Positions 42,579 to 55,089 of a stretch of 64,000 bases of DNA are shown in pieces. The stretch is from Rotaria sordida. Taxonomy: Eukaryota; Rotifera; Eurotatoria; Philodinida; Philodinidae. The notes below the pieces were generated by a model. The model worked only from the letters and a program-made list of their open reading frames with translations. It did no database searches and had not been told where the DNA came from. Made by a program: the position numbers and the translations under genes. Numbering within the stretch: position 1 is the first letter of the stretch; each line of letters begins with the position of its first letter. The stretch is taken from NCBI GenBank assembly GCA_905250125.1, contig CAJNOL010000202.1, positions 133,137-197,136 of the forward strand, written 5' to 3'.

Positions 42579-42673
42579 GAATATATATATATATCATAAA
42601 TATTAATTTCCTTTGTTTTTGAGTGATTTAAACTGTGATAATTAAGACATAATTTTTAGATTTTTCTTTTCTA
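42579..42673 (+). other. 95-base gap between ATE1 and UBE2G1
   Basis: It contains a TA run and an acceptor-like AATTTTTAG at 42651-42659, 14 bases before the UBE2G1 start codon. There is no room for an independent promoter of usual size, which suggests co-transcription or a promoter within ATE1. Confidence 0.4.
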
Positions 42674-44595
42674 ATGGATGGTTCTGCATTACTTTTACTT
42701 AAACAATTACGTGAATTTAATCGTCATCCCGTCGAAGGTATTAGTGCTGGTCTCATTGAAGAATCGAATCCATATGCATGGAATGTTATTCTCGTTGGAC
42801 CATCGGATACACTCTATGAAGGTAGATTTTTTTTTTTCTATGAAAATTTGATTATGAAATATTTATGACTAGGAGGATTCTTCAAAGCACGTTTGGATTT
42901 TCCCAAAGAATATCCCATAAAACCACCAAAAATGGTAAGATTTACTAGTCGGATTTGTTTTTGAAACACGATGTGAAGGGTCCCTTCACCATTTGGGCTG
43001 AAATTTTCATGAATGAATGGTCCTCATAAGAAACGCTACTGGTAACAATTTCAGCGCGACATGTTTCAGGAGAATCTTTTTAACTTCGTTATTATAAGAG
43101 GTACAGAGCTTGAGATAGTTTCAAATTAAAGCTAACACCTGTGCGCAATAGAATTTTGAAATTCACTTCGATTCGTTTTTTTTATAATTATTTTAGTACA
43201 AATGATGTTAAAATAAGAAAAAAAAAACAATGACTTTACGACATTAAATCTCGTTTTCTGAACACAGAAGTCAATTATGAAAAACCTAGTCGAATAAAAA
43301 TTTACTCTTATTTAGATCTTTCAAAGAAAAAAAATTGACGATATCTTGAATCGAGCAGGAGAGAGTTTCAATTTTTTTTTTGATTGAAAACTATTGTGAG
43401 AAAAACGCTAAATAAGTTTATACATGGTTTGTTTTTTACTCAAATTCAGATGAAAAAAAGATAACATGAAAATAGCATATTCGTAATATATTTAAATGGA
43501 ATTTGTAACAGAAGGCGTAACCTAGCACTATCTGTCGTGCTTAAAATATATAAGAATGCTTATTCAATGTTGATGCAAATGAAAAGATAGTCTTCCAAAA
43601 ACTGAAACCTTTGAAAAAACCGGGAAAATACGATATTAGGGTCGAAATTTGTTTTGAAAGTCCGCTAAAATTTGGTAGATTTGCGTAAAGTCATATGTAT
43701 CATGAGAGAGAAAACTTCACTGTATTTTCCTATAATAAAAAAATCAACTTCGATTTTCTCAGGAAGAGATCCCCATAAAGGAGTGTTAAAATATAAATGT
43801 AGAAATTTCCCCTTCCTCTTCCATAGACTGTGACAGTCACTTAATCAAAGTCCTTATCCATCGTAGCCCGTGGCAGACTTAGCGACCAATCCAAATTTTT
43901 CTGTGGGATCATTATGAAATAAGATTGAATTTTAAGATTATCTGTCTTTGGTTTCATTTCCAAACTCACTGTAACGTGTAACATCTTGCATCACGGACAT
44001 ATCAGTACATTGTAACTCCTTATAGAATCGTTTGATTTACAATATATGTAGATCAATCGTGTTTCACATTTTACTTGCACAGAGATTGCACTAAAAATTT
44101 TTATTTTGAATAAGTTGTTGTATTATGAATTTATTTGATTCGTTTGTGATTTGTGTTTAATATTTTTTATCACAGAAATTTATTTCGGAAATTTGGCATC
44201 CAAATATTGAAAAAAATGGTGATGTGTGTATATCAATTGTAAGTTCTACATTTTTTTCTGTTTTGAATTATTAATAAATTTTCTGTAGCTTCATGAACCT
44301 GGTGTCGATCAATTTGGTTATGAACGTGCATCAGAACGTTGGTCACCGGTACAATCAGTTGGCAAGTTTATATTCTCTTCTCAATTGTTTTTTCATGATT
44401 ATATACATTTTTTTAAAATTTTTTTATTGTTATCTTTTCTTAGAAACAATTTTGTTATCTGTTCTTTCGATGCTCAGCGATCCAAACTGTGATTCGGCAG
44501 CCAATATTGATGCATCGATTATGTGGCGAGATGATCGAGCAGCCTTTAAGAAAAAAGTTGGCGAATGTGTACGAAAAACACTTGAAGAAATGTGA
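42674..44595 (+). CDS. UBE2G1: Ubiquitin-conjugating enzyme E2 G1 (UBC7 family)
   Basis: The E2 enzyme takes ubiquitin from E1 and transfers it through an active-site Cys. Five exons (42674-42821, 42873-42934, 44176-44238, 44289-44361, 44444-44595) give 165 residues, the family length. Motifs follow in order: NPYAWNVILVGPSDTLYEGG, FPKEYPIKPPKMKF, WHPNIEKNGDVCISILHEPG with catalytic Cys 88, and the G-type acidic insertion before SERWSPVQSVETILLS. The HPVEGISAGLIEE start and KNGDVCISILHEPG favour G1 over G2, though SERWSPVQSV and the MWRDDR block resemble G2. The fourth intron uses a GC donor (GCAAGT at 44362). Intron 2 is 1241 bases with old repeats but no clear element. Confidence 0.92.
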
Positions 44596-44931
44596 TTCGA
44601 TTTCGTCACTTTTTCTTGTTTGTTTGTTTGTTTGTCTTTAGGAGTCTATACATTTTCATGCACATATTTATTCTTTTTTCTTCCTGATATTGTCTTTATA
44701 TGTATTAACTATTACTTATCATATTTAGACTCCTTTTTTAATCATTTGAACAGAAACAACATTGTGAAAATAGAGGAAACATATACATATATATATATAA
44801 ATATATACATAAAACATATTTCTGCTTCTTGTTGTCTTTGATGAAATTTTAGATGGTTAATAAAGCTAAAAAAATCCTTAATTAGAATTTTTCAATACGT
44901 ATAAATATTATTTAATATTAAGCATATAATC
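44596..44931 (+). other. Gap between UBE2G1 and the helicase gene
   Basis: The 3' UTR of UBE2G1 with an AATAAA-type signal at 44860 (TTAATAAAG). Acceptor-like sites ending TTTTAG at 44852 and ATTAG at 44885 lie ahead of the next start codon. A TA microsatellite is near 44790. Confidence 0.4.
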
Positions 44932-47900
44932 ATGTCAAACTACTTTTTTCAACGAATAAAAAATCTGCCGACAACTGCTAATAATAGCAATAATAATAAT
45001 TCACGATTAATACAACAAACAAAAACAACAATAAACACAGAATTGACACCAAGTATGAGTGATGATGAATTATTGACTAGTGCATTAAAATTTGAACAAA
45101 CATTACAAAATAAACAAGCTGAAGAAAATGTAACGAAAGCAAAAGGTGGGCATAGATTTCAATTTTCAAATTTTTAAGAAAGAAACTACTACAAATGATT
45201 AATTATTTTTAAGTTTGAACTCTGTATATAAAGTAAATCTCAATGAGATATGAAAAAAATCACACAAGAATAAGTTTTCATCAGTCAGTCTCGTCTAAGT
45301 TACAACTACTTTATCGAAATTGTAGTCTATGGCATAGTATGTACTATTAAATCAAATAATAATATTTCGATCTGAAATTTTGCCCATAATTAGGTTTGTT
45401 TATAAGTAAAATGTCCTAAAAATTTCAGTTAAATAAAATGATTTATTGAGGAAATATGAAATTTTCGAAAAGCACTCATATCCTACGAAAAAAATAAGAA
45501 TCTCATATAATTTTTTTTTAAATTCAATATCTCGTCAATGAATCATTCAACTTAACTAAAAATTTTCAGGGCATTTCAATTACAAGTAGGTTTAGATATG
45601 AGCGATAGTTCAGATCGAAATATTGTTATTCGATTTATTGATACATATCATAGTATAAACTGAAATTCCAATAAAATGACTAGAACTCTGACAAGAAGGG
45701 CCAATGAAAGCTTACTCTTTGGAAATTTTTCATATTTCATCGGTATATAGATTATACACAGAGTTTGAACTCAAGAATGATTGATTACTTGGAACAATTT
45801 ACTCGTTACAACTGTAAAGAGATTGAGTCAATGAAAAATCTGTATATTTGCTTGTTGATTCGAAATTATTGAGAATACTTCAATTAAATATGTAAACCCC
45901 ATTTTTTCTATCATTATTCTAGAAACTCAAATCAATAACTCGGATATACGATCATTTTTTAAACAACCAGCTTCTTCTATCACCAATGCATCATCATCTT
46001 TATCGAAACCACTCAAAAGTAAGGCCAATTTATCACTCGGATATCGGTTTTTTCTTGCAAAGATTTGTATGTAGATTCAGTCAGTACTAGTGATATTCCA
46101 TCCTCAAATGATCGATTGAAACGGGAAATACATACTATTGTTTCATCATCGAAAAAACGACCAGCTAATGATAGTAGTGATGAAGATATTATTCCACTGG
46201 ATCTTCCTTCTCCATCAATCGTTCGACCACCTGTGAAAAAATTACCTAATAGTAAACCTGATTTTCATTCTTTTGTTCCAAAAGAACGTAAGTTATTTTC
46301 TTTCTATTAATAATCAATAATTTTATATGATCTTTCTCAATTAGAAACGGTCAATGAAAGAACAAAAACGATATTAACAACATTACGAAGTCGTCGAGCA
46401 CGTGGTGAACAAGTTGCAATGACACAAATCGTTGCCGAAGAACAATTGAGAGCACGTGAAAAATTAATGCGTAAACCAAAACAGACAACAACAACAACAA
46501 ACGATGAAAAACGTATGCAAATGTTATTTTTAAAAAAAAAAAGTAATTTCATTAATTATTAACAGTAAATCAAGCAAAAAAGCCAATCGTTTCAGTCAAA
46601 CGAAAAGCTGATGATAATGATTCTTCAGCATCAAAGAAAATTCGAGCATCAGAAAAGGTTTTAATTATTATTTAGTAAAATTTTGCATTCTTCTAAGAAT
46701 TTCTATGTTTAAAGACACCAAAAAATGCCTTTGAAAAATTAGTACAAGAAATGACTGACACAATGGTTCGTGTTACATTAACTAATACAACAACAACAGA
46801 TACAGCAACTGTTAGTTCGTCTTCAGCATCATCTTCTTCTAGTATTAATTTAACTATTGTACAACAATCTTCATCATCTATATCAAGTACATTACCACTT
46901 CGATCAACATCAACAAATATAAAAGAAAAAAAACCAAAGTCAACAAAAATTCATACATATGATGATTATCTTATTTATATTCTTAAATGGTCTGTTTCAC
47001 TAATTGATGAATTAGGTTTGATTATATTAATTGTTTTTTTTTTAATTCTATAAATATATATTATTTATTCATATTTTATTAATAGAACTTGAAACCAATA
47101 TTTTATATAAAGAGTTTCTTGGTGAAGATACTTATCCAGTACCATTACTTGAACTTTATTCTTCATTTGATGAATATGAAGAAATTACATTACCTTGGTT
47201 ATTCGAAGAAACATTTGAAGAAGTAAATAGAAAATAAAAACTACTACTCAATTATAGTCTATATGATATAATATATTTCTTTTTCAATAGATCAAACGAA
47301 GTACGAAAATAAACGATCATAAATTAGCTGGAATAGAATTCGATGCTGTTCTACATCAAATACGTCTTTTTAAATCAGGAATTTATGAACTTAGAAGTCA
47401 AATATTACAAAAACGAACTGCTAATAATAATCAATATCGAGAAACGTTTAGTGATGATGATTTAGTTATTATTACTTTGTCAAATCAACCAATAAATAAA
47501 ATATTTGGTCTTGTTCGAAGTGGAGAACGAATTACAGACAAAGCACGTTTACATAAATCATATCGTAGGTCTATCTCTTCTTTCAATTGTTTTATTTTTT
47601 ACTTTTTTATTTAATACAGAGTTAAGCACAGGACAGAATATAAAGCAGAATAACAACAAATATTTATTTTAATTTTTAATCAGCACAATACATATCAGTT
47701 TAACAATTTGGATGTGAGTGTAGAAATGTTCCGAGATCGCCAGAAGGGGAAAGGATGCGATGACTCTATAGGTCGATTGTAAGTTTTTGTTAAAGTTGAC
47801 CAGATTTTGAGATGTGAACTTTTTTTCGGGGATTGGTAAGAAAAAAAGAAACAATAAAATGCTGGAACTGCGGTGAAGAAAAATGTAAATTTTTCTATGT

Positions 47901-50900
47901 TGTGGGCTCACCTCCACTTGGGATATCCATGTGTGGATGTGAAGCGGAGTGTGAGGGAAAGCCATCACATCCTCATTCTTAAAATATGTCAAGTATTACT
48001 GACGACTGTACATATTATGCAAAAGTTCTAATAACAATCAGATCAAATATAGGGTCAACTTTTTCGGCCTGCCGTTGCTTGTCCTGCTGAGCTGCAGGAC
48101 AGGACGATGGGATCGTGGTGTACAGTGCTCAACTCTGTTTTCAACATCATTCTTCATGTAACATCAAGATGTATGTAATCTGAAGGATTTAAGTACAAAC
48201 TCTTCGATATTCTACATACTTGTTGAATGAAATTGTTAATTAAAACGAGATCTTGTCATATGATGAAAAATTTGAAAAACAAAAAAGAAAATAGTTTTCA
48301 TTTTGGTTGCTTTTTTTAACTAGTCGATCATCCAGATGTGAAAATACAACCACCAGTATGGTTATGTCATGAATATAATATTCGCATATTTGGTAATGGA
48401 ATAAAAATTCTTGATGGATCCAAAATAAAAATTAAAGTAGAAAAATAATTTGTAATTGAATAAAATGAAGAAAATTCTTATTTACTTTAGGCAATTACTT
48501 CATTAACTGCTACATTACGTCGTTTTAAAGCTCTTGCATCAATGCGTTCATGTCCTTTATTTGAACATCTACTTAGTCCATCATTGAATGATAATATATT
48601 TCAAATAACAAATAAACAAGAAAATTGTATGGAAGAAAAATATTATCAGGTAAAGAAACTATAAACATTTCAATATCTTAATAGATTTTTTTTAATATTC
48701 AAGGCTTATAATGAGTCTCAACGAAATGTTATTGCTGAAGCTGTTTCAATGATACGTGATACAAAAGATGATAATCAAGCAAAAATTTATATGTGTCAAG
48801 GACCACCTGGCACTGGTAATTGAAATTAATAATTCATTTTCTTGAAACAAATTTTATTTTTTTTTCTATTTCTTATAAAGGTAAATCTCAAACAATTACT
48901 GGCATTGTTAGAGCACTTTTGGAAGTAAATAATCATCATATTGATTTGATCTAAAATAATATATTATTTATTTTTTAGCCAATATTATCTTCATCTACTT
49001 CAAATGATCAATCTCCAACAATATCATCATCTGGTGTATCAAAGAAAAAAATGAAAATATTAATATGTTGTCCTTCAAATGGTGGTTGTAATGAAATAGT
49101 TCGTCGTTTAATTGATGTGTTTGCACGTAAAACAACTGATTCAAATAGTGATCAAACTGTATCGAAATGTAAATCGACAAAAAGAAAAAAAACAAATCGA
49201 TTCCAATAATAAATACATGTTTTCTATAATACTATTTAGTACCATTCAAACTAATTCGTTGTGCACGTGGTGGTGGTGTAAGTCGAGATATTGAAAATTT
49301 GTCGCTTGATGTACTTGCTCAAAAACGTCTCGAAGAAGGTTTAATATTGTACAAAAACAAACCAACATTTTAATTGTTATGTTTATTATTTAATTTAGTA
49401 TTAAATACTGGTGGACAAAATGAAGCTATCGAACGAAATTTAGCTAATAAAGAAAAACAGAAAAAACAACTTTTACAAAGAATTGAAGACGAAAAAAAGA
49501 AACAACAAACAACATCTGAAAAACATCAGACTTCTGAAGAGGTTACTTGTTTTTTAAATATTTAATAAGAAAAGAATTAGATGTTCGTTTTTTTTTAAAT
49601 TTCTATTTATTTAGTTAAAAGATTTAGAATTAAATTTAAAAGAAATAACTGCAAGTATTCTAAAATTACAACAAACATGTCGGAAGGTATTTAAATTTTT
49701 CGAAAAAAAAAACATTAATTAACTATTGTATTTGTATATTTATAATTTTTTCAGACAATACCTGAAGCTGCTCGACGTCAACGTGAACGCGAAATTAAAT
49801 TAGAATTATTACAAGATGCTGATATGTATATCTATTTATTTGTTGTTTGACTTTTATTATTTTATTTTATATTTATTGATTAGCTGTGTTGCAACTCTTA
49901 ATTATGTTGGAAATCCAATATTTGATTCTTTTTCTCCATTTCATATGAATAATCAAATGAATAAGAATGATAAATTAAAAAAATTACCAACACCAACACC
50001 ATCATCATCATCTTCAATAGTATCAACTCTATTTAATTGTTTAATTATTGATGAAGCTGGTCAATGTACAGAAATCGATAATTATATTCCACTTCGACTT
50101 GGAATGAATCGAATTGTACTTGTTGGTGATCCTGAACAACTGTAAATTCTTTTGTTTTTCTTTATTATTTTTTATGATAATCTTATATAAAATGTTTTAT
50201 AGTCCTGCTACTATTTTATCTCGACGAGCACTTGAAGCTGGTTTAAATCAATCATTATTTGAACGACTATATAAATTATTTAAATATGATTTAAACAATC
50301 CAATTCGTATGCTTAATATAGTAAGTTATATTTACAGTAAAACTTCCCTATGGTAGGTACTTATCTATTCTGGATTGTGGACCAGACCCCCTTCAGGTTC
50401 AAAATTTTTGGATCCGGACAAATCCGACAGACTCTACTATGGACATTTTTCCGCTTTTGTCCACGGTAAAGAATTTCTTCAAAGTGAGCAATCCTCTAAT
50501 TTCATGGCATTTTTTTCAATATTGTTTCAAAATTTGGGAAATTTCAAACACAAAACCTTTTTTATATCGAAAGTCAAGATTTTCTGAATTTTTCTCTTTC
50601 CAAATTTTTAGTTACCGTAGTGTTCATTTTCTAGATTTTTCTATTCCAGTTTTTTAGACATTCATTTTTCCCTAGGGCAGAGTTATACTTAGTAATTGTG
50701 AACTGAGTAGACCGGTTTTTACGTGAACGACTGTGGGGGAAAACATTAACTAGCCACAGAAAAGGCATGTGCGAGCGATGACGGTAGAGTTTTAAAAAAA
50801 ACAAGAGAGTTACTTTTCGGGAAAAAAGTCAATAGCCACGCCTGGTGAGTTCATTCAACACTAGTAAGCGATGTACTCTAAAACAGAAGAGTAAACGAGA

Positions 50901-52081
50901 AAAAAGAATTGAACAAATGTTCATTTAGTTTACCCATGAAGTGACTAAAATTTCCGATTTCTCTTCAAAGCTAGAGTAAACTAAAGTGTATTTTGACTGA
51001 AAGGTGTGCAAAAAAAGTTCCGTATGAGATAGACTGTAACAACTATTTCAAAACAAAATATCGAAGAACCTTCCAAAAGTGTACACTTTAGAAAAATCCC
51101 TTAAATGTTCACTATAGAGAGGTTATATTGTATTTTGATACTTTTATTATTCATTGAATAAAAATTCTTTTAGCAATATCGAATGCATGATGAAATATGT
51201 AAATTTCCATCAATGCATTTTTATCGTTCGAAATTAAAAACAGATAAGATAATAAATCAAAAACGGTAAAGAATTAAAATCATTCGATTTATGTTATATT
51301 TGTCTTTTTTTGTCGATTAGAAAAAAATTTCTATTAAAACCATATATGATACTTGATGTTGTTAATGGTCAAGATCAACTTGATTCTATTACACAATCTT
51401 ATGGAAATCCACTTGAAGCAAATATTGTTGCATGTCTAGTACAATTTATTAATGAACGAGCAAAAGTACCATTCAATCGTAAGTCATTTTTTTCATGTTC
51501 TTTTTTTTTTTCAATGAAATTATTTATTTATTTTTTTCTATTAGAAATTGGTATTATTACTCCATATAATTACCAAGTTAAACTTATTGAACAAAGACTT
51601 ATGCAATACAATCTTCATCAACATAAAATTGAAATTGGAACAGGTTTAATCATTTTATAGAAAAGATATATTCCAGTATGTTAGATTTTCTTTTTTAATC
51701 TAGTCGATGCTTTTCAAGGTCGACAAAAAGATGTTATTATTTTATCATGTGTTCGTGCTACACAAATTACTGATACAACAACAACAATAGGAATTGGTTT
51801 TGTTGCTAATCGACAACGATTAAATGTTTCATTAACTCGAGGAAAATATGCAATGTATATATTAGGTCATATGAATTCATTGAATGTAAATATTTATTTA
51901 TTTATTTTTAAAAACAAAATTGATACATCATATTGTTGAATAGATAAATGACGATTGGCAAAAATTATATTCAAATGCTGTCGAACGAAAAACTATTGTT
52001 CAATTGACATCAACTGATCAATTTGAATGGCTTATAAAACGCCAACAAGAACTCCAAATACATCATAATGAAAACAACTGA
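44932..52081 (+). CDS. SETX: Senataxin/Sen1-type RNA-DNA helicase (24 exons)
   Basis: Senataxin-type SF1B helicases unwind RNA-DNA hybrids and help end transcription. 24 exons sum to 1180 residues. The first third is Ser/Thr-rich and basic with SDEDIIPLD and KRKADD segments, and includes DIRSFFKQ near residue 80, a PCNA-box-like motif. A Sen1-family region follows (LLELYSSFDEYEEITLPW). The helicase core shows GPPGTGKS (about 621-628), ICCPSNGGCNEI, a Lys/Glu-rich coiled coil, ATLNYVGN, DEAGQ (889-893), LVGDPEQLPAT, NIQYRMHDEICKFPS (from 958), GIITPYNYQ, VDAFQGRQKDVIILS and NVSLTRGKYAMYILG. Motif content and order match SETX/Sen1 rather than UPF1, which would have its CH domain. It is shorter than human SETX (about 2680), mainly at the N-terminus. 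Introns 1, 8 and 19 are long and hold repeats. Confidence 0.85.
45192..45800. repeat. Long imperfect palindrome in helicase intron 1
   Basis: The left arm AGTTTGAACTCTGTATATAA followed by GATATGAAAAA and TATTTCGATCTGAA pairs with the right arm reversed (GAGTTCAAACTCTGTGTATAA, GAAATATGAAAAA, TATTTCGATCTGAAC). Pairing continues through ATGTCCTAAAAATTT to a centre near 45490. No coding capacity, no clear target duplication. It fills most of a 777-base intron. Confidence 0.7.
47690..48150. other. GC-richer non-coding stretch in helicase intron 8
   Basis: This part of a 759-base intron is less AT-rich than its surroundings, with runs such as GGAAAGGATGCGATGACTC and an inverted GTCCTGCTGAGCTGCAGGAC at about 48083-48102. 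Composition suggests an inserted repeat, perhaps part of an LTR or SINE, but no ends or duplication could be identified. Confidence 0.35.
50335..51130. mobile_element. pogo/mariner-like non-autonomous element in helicase intron 19
   Basis: The left end CAGTAAAACTTCCCTATGGT and the right end reversed (CAATATAACCTCTCTATAGT) form terminal inverted repeats of about 20 bases, flanked by TA on both sides (50333-50334, 51131-51132). This is the pattern of pogo/Tigger-type mariner relatives. The interior of about 755 bases has no transposase; the open frames at 50375-50587 and 50439-50657 are Phe-rich noise. Confidence 0.65.
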
Positions 52082-52363
52082 AAAAAAACACAAATCTCTT
52101 TTTTTTTCTAGTGATATTAATCTTTCTTTTTGGTTATTCTTGTACAGTTTTGTTTTTTTTTCTTGTTCTTGGTTTCATATCTGTAGCTTATTTATTTGGT
52201 ATTTGTTATCGGTGTCTATTCTTTCTGTATCTTTCCTGGTGATGTTCTATAGACATATTGATTTATATTATACTCGAATATCTTTTGAAAACTTTTGTTA
52301 AACATAAGAAATAAGAAAGAAAATATTTCAAATAAAAGATAAAATATATAAGAATGTTTTTAG
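52082..52363 (+). other. Gap between helicase gene and MTRES1
   Basis: T-rich 3' flank. The last bases are TGTTTTTAG directly followed by the ATG of the next gene, an acceptor-like signal at zero distance from the start codon. Confidence 0.4.
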
Positions 52364-53277
52364 ATGTCTACACTACGTCTTATTTCAACGTTACGTTCAC
52401 CATTATTAATAAATAAATGTTGTCGAATATTATTTTCGTTTTCTCAATTATCATTTCAATCTGTACTACCGATCAATATGTATTCTAATGTTCAAGAAAG
52501 AACACAACAGATTTGTTTATTTTCTTCTTCGACAATTGTTTATAATCGACGTCGAGATACAATAAATTCAAATGTTACAGAAGAATTTGATGATGAAGAA
52601 GAAACTGAAAATGAAGAAAATAATGAAACAGATCAAGTAATATCAAGTTTTTTTTTTTTTTTTTTTTTATAACACTATTTAACTTTAACTTGCTTATCAA
52701 TAGATTGATTTTATTATAGGATGAACAAGAAAAAATAAGAAATCGTATTCAACAATATAAACTTCCAAAAGGTTATTTTAAAGTTTGAATGAACAAAAAC
52801 AAATTTTTGACTTTGTTTGATGTTTAGGTTATCGAATAATCATTCGACATCTTGCTTCACTTCGTCTCGATCTTATCTGTTCAGCAGGTACTGGTATAGG
52901 ACGAAGGTAAAAATTTCGGAAAATTGTTCGTTTATTTTTTCTTTTTTTTTTAAATAATTTTGTATCTGTAGTGCAATTGAAGATGAATTCTATGGTTCAA
53001 AATTACGTGTAAATGGTGAAAAATCCACAAAAAAAGCACAACAAGTATTATATTGAGTTCATTTTATTATTAACTTTGATCTAATATTAACATATTTAAG
53101 GTTAAAGAAGGTGATATTATCGATTTAGTTGTATCACGTACAGAAGGTGCAAAATACAATTCGAAAAGAATCATTGTTTATAAAGTCTTTGATGAAAAAT
53201 CACTTAAAAACAAAGTGAAAGTATGTTTAATTGCATGGCGTCAAGCAATAGAAGTTGATGGATCACAATGGAGTTAG
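52364..53277 (+). CDS. MTRES1: MTRES1-like mitochondrial transcription rescue factor
   Basis: MTRES1 (C6orf203) is a mitochondrial RNA-binding protein with an S4-like fold that protects mitochondrial transcription under stress and acts in ribosome quality control. Five exons (52364-52636, 52720-52771, 52828-52906, 52972-53044, 53101-53277) give 217 residues. The first about 60 residues are rich in Arg, Ser and Leu and lack acidic residues, as in a mitochondrial targeting peptide. An acidic linker (EEFDDEEETENEE) follows. The S4-like domain reads RHLASLRLDLICSAGTGIGR, AIEDEFYGSKLRVNGEK and VKEGDIIDLVV, then IIVYKVFDEK. Order and length match animal MTRES1. It is the last gene of the co-directional run. 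Confidence 0.85.
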
Positions 53278-55089
53278 CTGTTAGCTATGTGTTTCTTATT
53301 TTAATAATAAGTTGTTATTAGACAAATAAAAAATAACAAAAACTAAATTTTAAATTTATAGAAATATGAAAATGAATGAATTTATATTCACATACTTTCT
53401 TATTTCATTTTATCAAAACAAAATGAATAGTTGGTTACCTTATTATTTAACAAAAATCATTTTTCATTTGGTTCACAATAACGATAAAAGAGTTGTGAAC
53501 ATATGCCAAAAAGAACAAAGCAAAATTTAGCACGATTGAGTTGAATAACTTAAAGATCACCAAAAATCGGTTCCACTTGCAAAAGGAATAAAAACATACA
53601 CACATATATGAGTTATATTATCAGATGGTTCGTTTTGTAACAAAAATACTTTATTTGTTCTATCAGGAATCATGGGTGAATAATTTTAGAAGTGATTTAA
53701 TGAGACCTATAAAAAATAAAAAGAAATGTGACTAATTACTTCAAATAGAAATATCATGAAAACAAAAAAACACATCAATCAATATTTGTTTAACAATGAT
53801 TTAAGTATATCCAAATATGTGTCCGAAACAGAGATAGTAATTTGGATGAGACCGAGTATCAACGAATCAGAACTGGTCAAGTCAAGTCAAGTCTGACTTG
53901 ATTTGTCCAGTTCTGCAGTGAGTAAGTAACATTTGTCTTTAGAGTCACTTGCTTATCGATTCTATATTTGTCAGTGAAAATACTGACTGTATTAGGAAGT
54001 ATGCAAACGTTAATTGCTTTATTTACGTTGATATATGAATCTTTTCTATTCAATTGAAATATTGTAATGAAGTTGTTTCTCCTTTTATGGATGATTCAGT
54101 ATGAATTTGATCGTTAAATAGACATCATATGACCTAATTAAATTTGAATATTGAAATACGAACTAGATCTTATACTATGATTAATGTTGAACTGTCTATT
54201 ATGTACTATTATTTATAATTATCAATCATGTTTATTCTTCTTAGTTAATAATAGAATTATAAGCCAAAGACAATGTGTATACTAAATTATATCGTTTTCA
54301 ATGGTGTTTTCAGTATTATTCGATGAAGTATTTGTTATTTTCACGAGGCCATTCGGAATCTAAAATAAGATCAAAAATAAAAAGTATAAAGATTTGATGT
54401 TTTATATGAGCGAGAGTTTTATTTTTTGCTAACGAATTCATTTGGTAATATTGTTCGAATTGTTAAGATTTCGAAGCATAGTCTCCAATTCTATGATAAC
54501 ACAAGAATATATAATCCGAAAGATAGTTATATGGTATTTACCTTTCTCAAAATTATTGTCATCTAAATAAAAATTTTCTATTGAAATATATATTTCCATG
54601 ATATTTTTCTCATTATCAGCATAACTGCAAAAGATTTTATAATATATTCTAAGAAAATATTTTCAAATAGGAATAGTATAAGAAGAAAACCTTAAAGAAT
54701 GATAAATAATTACCCCCCCCCCCTCTCTCCCATGATAATTGATACTTGTATGCAATACTAGAACAAGTAAAATACAATATCCATACAGTTTTATAAATTA
54801 TTTATATTTCTGCCACAGTCAAATATGAATGACTTTTTTGAAATGTGTGTGATATATAGTAGATAGTATTGTGCACACAAAGAACGGATAAATAAATCAA
54901 ACAAGAAAAATAAAAATAAAAAAGGTTCTAATAATGAATCACCACATTTGAATACTTCTTGCTTATAATACGATGACGTTTAATGATAACTGCTACTATT
55001 AAAATACATTGTATAGCATGGATGATTAGATGTATGAATAACATTGTTTTTCAATATTAATCTTTGTATTTTTTGGATCTATAGCTGAA
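53278..55089. other. Convergent gap between MTRES1 and minus-strand gene
   Basis: AT-rich with no gene. It should hold the 3' UTRs of both converging genes. A stem-loop lies at 53868-53915 and a run of 11 C at 54713-54723 followed by CTCTCTCC. Confidence 0.55.
53868..53915. repeat. Compact hairpin
   Basis: CAGAACTGGTCAAGTCAAGT is followed at once by sequence ending GACTTGATTTGTCCAGTTCTG, giving a stem of about 22 pairs with few mismatches. It lies between convergent genes. It could be a remnant of a small repeat or a 3'-end hairpin. Confidence 0.5.

Noticed and set aside
42674-44595. Assignment to UBE2G2 instead of UBE2G1
   Set aside because: The central SERWSPVQSV and MWRDDR blocks resemble G2, but the N-terminus, the KNGDVCISILHEPG active-site segment and the KKKVGECVRKT end fit G1 better; a tree would settle it.
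50375-50657. Two overlapping open frames in helicase intron 19
   Set aside because: They lie inside the pogo-like element and show no transposase signature.
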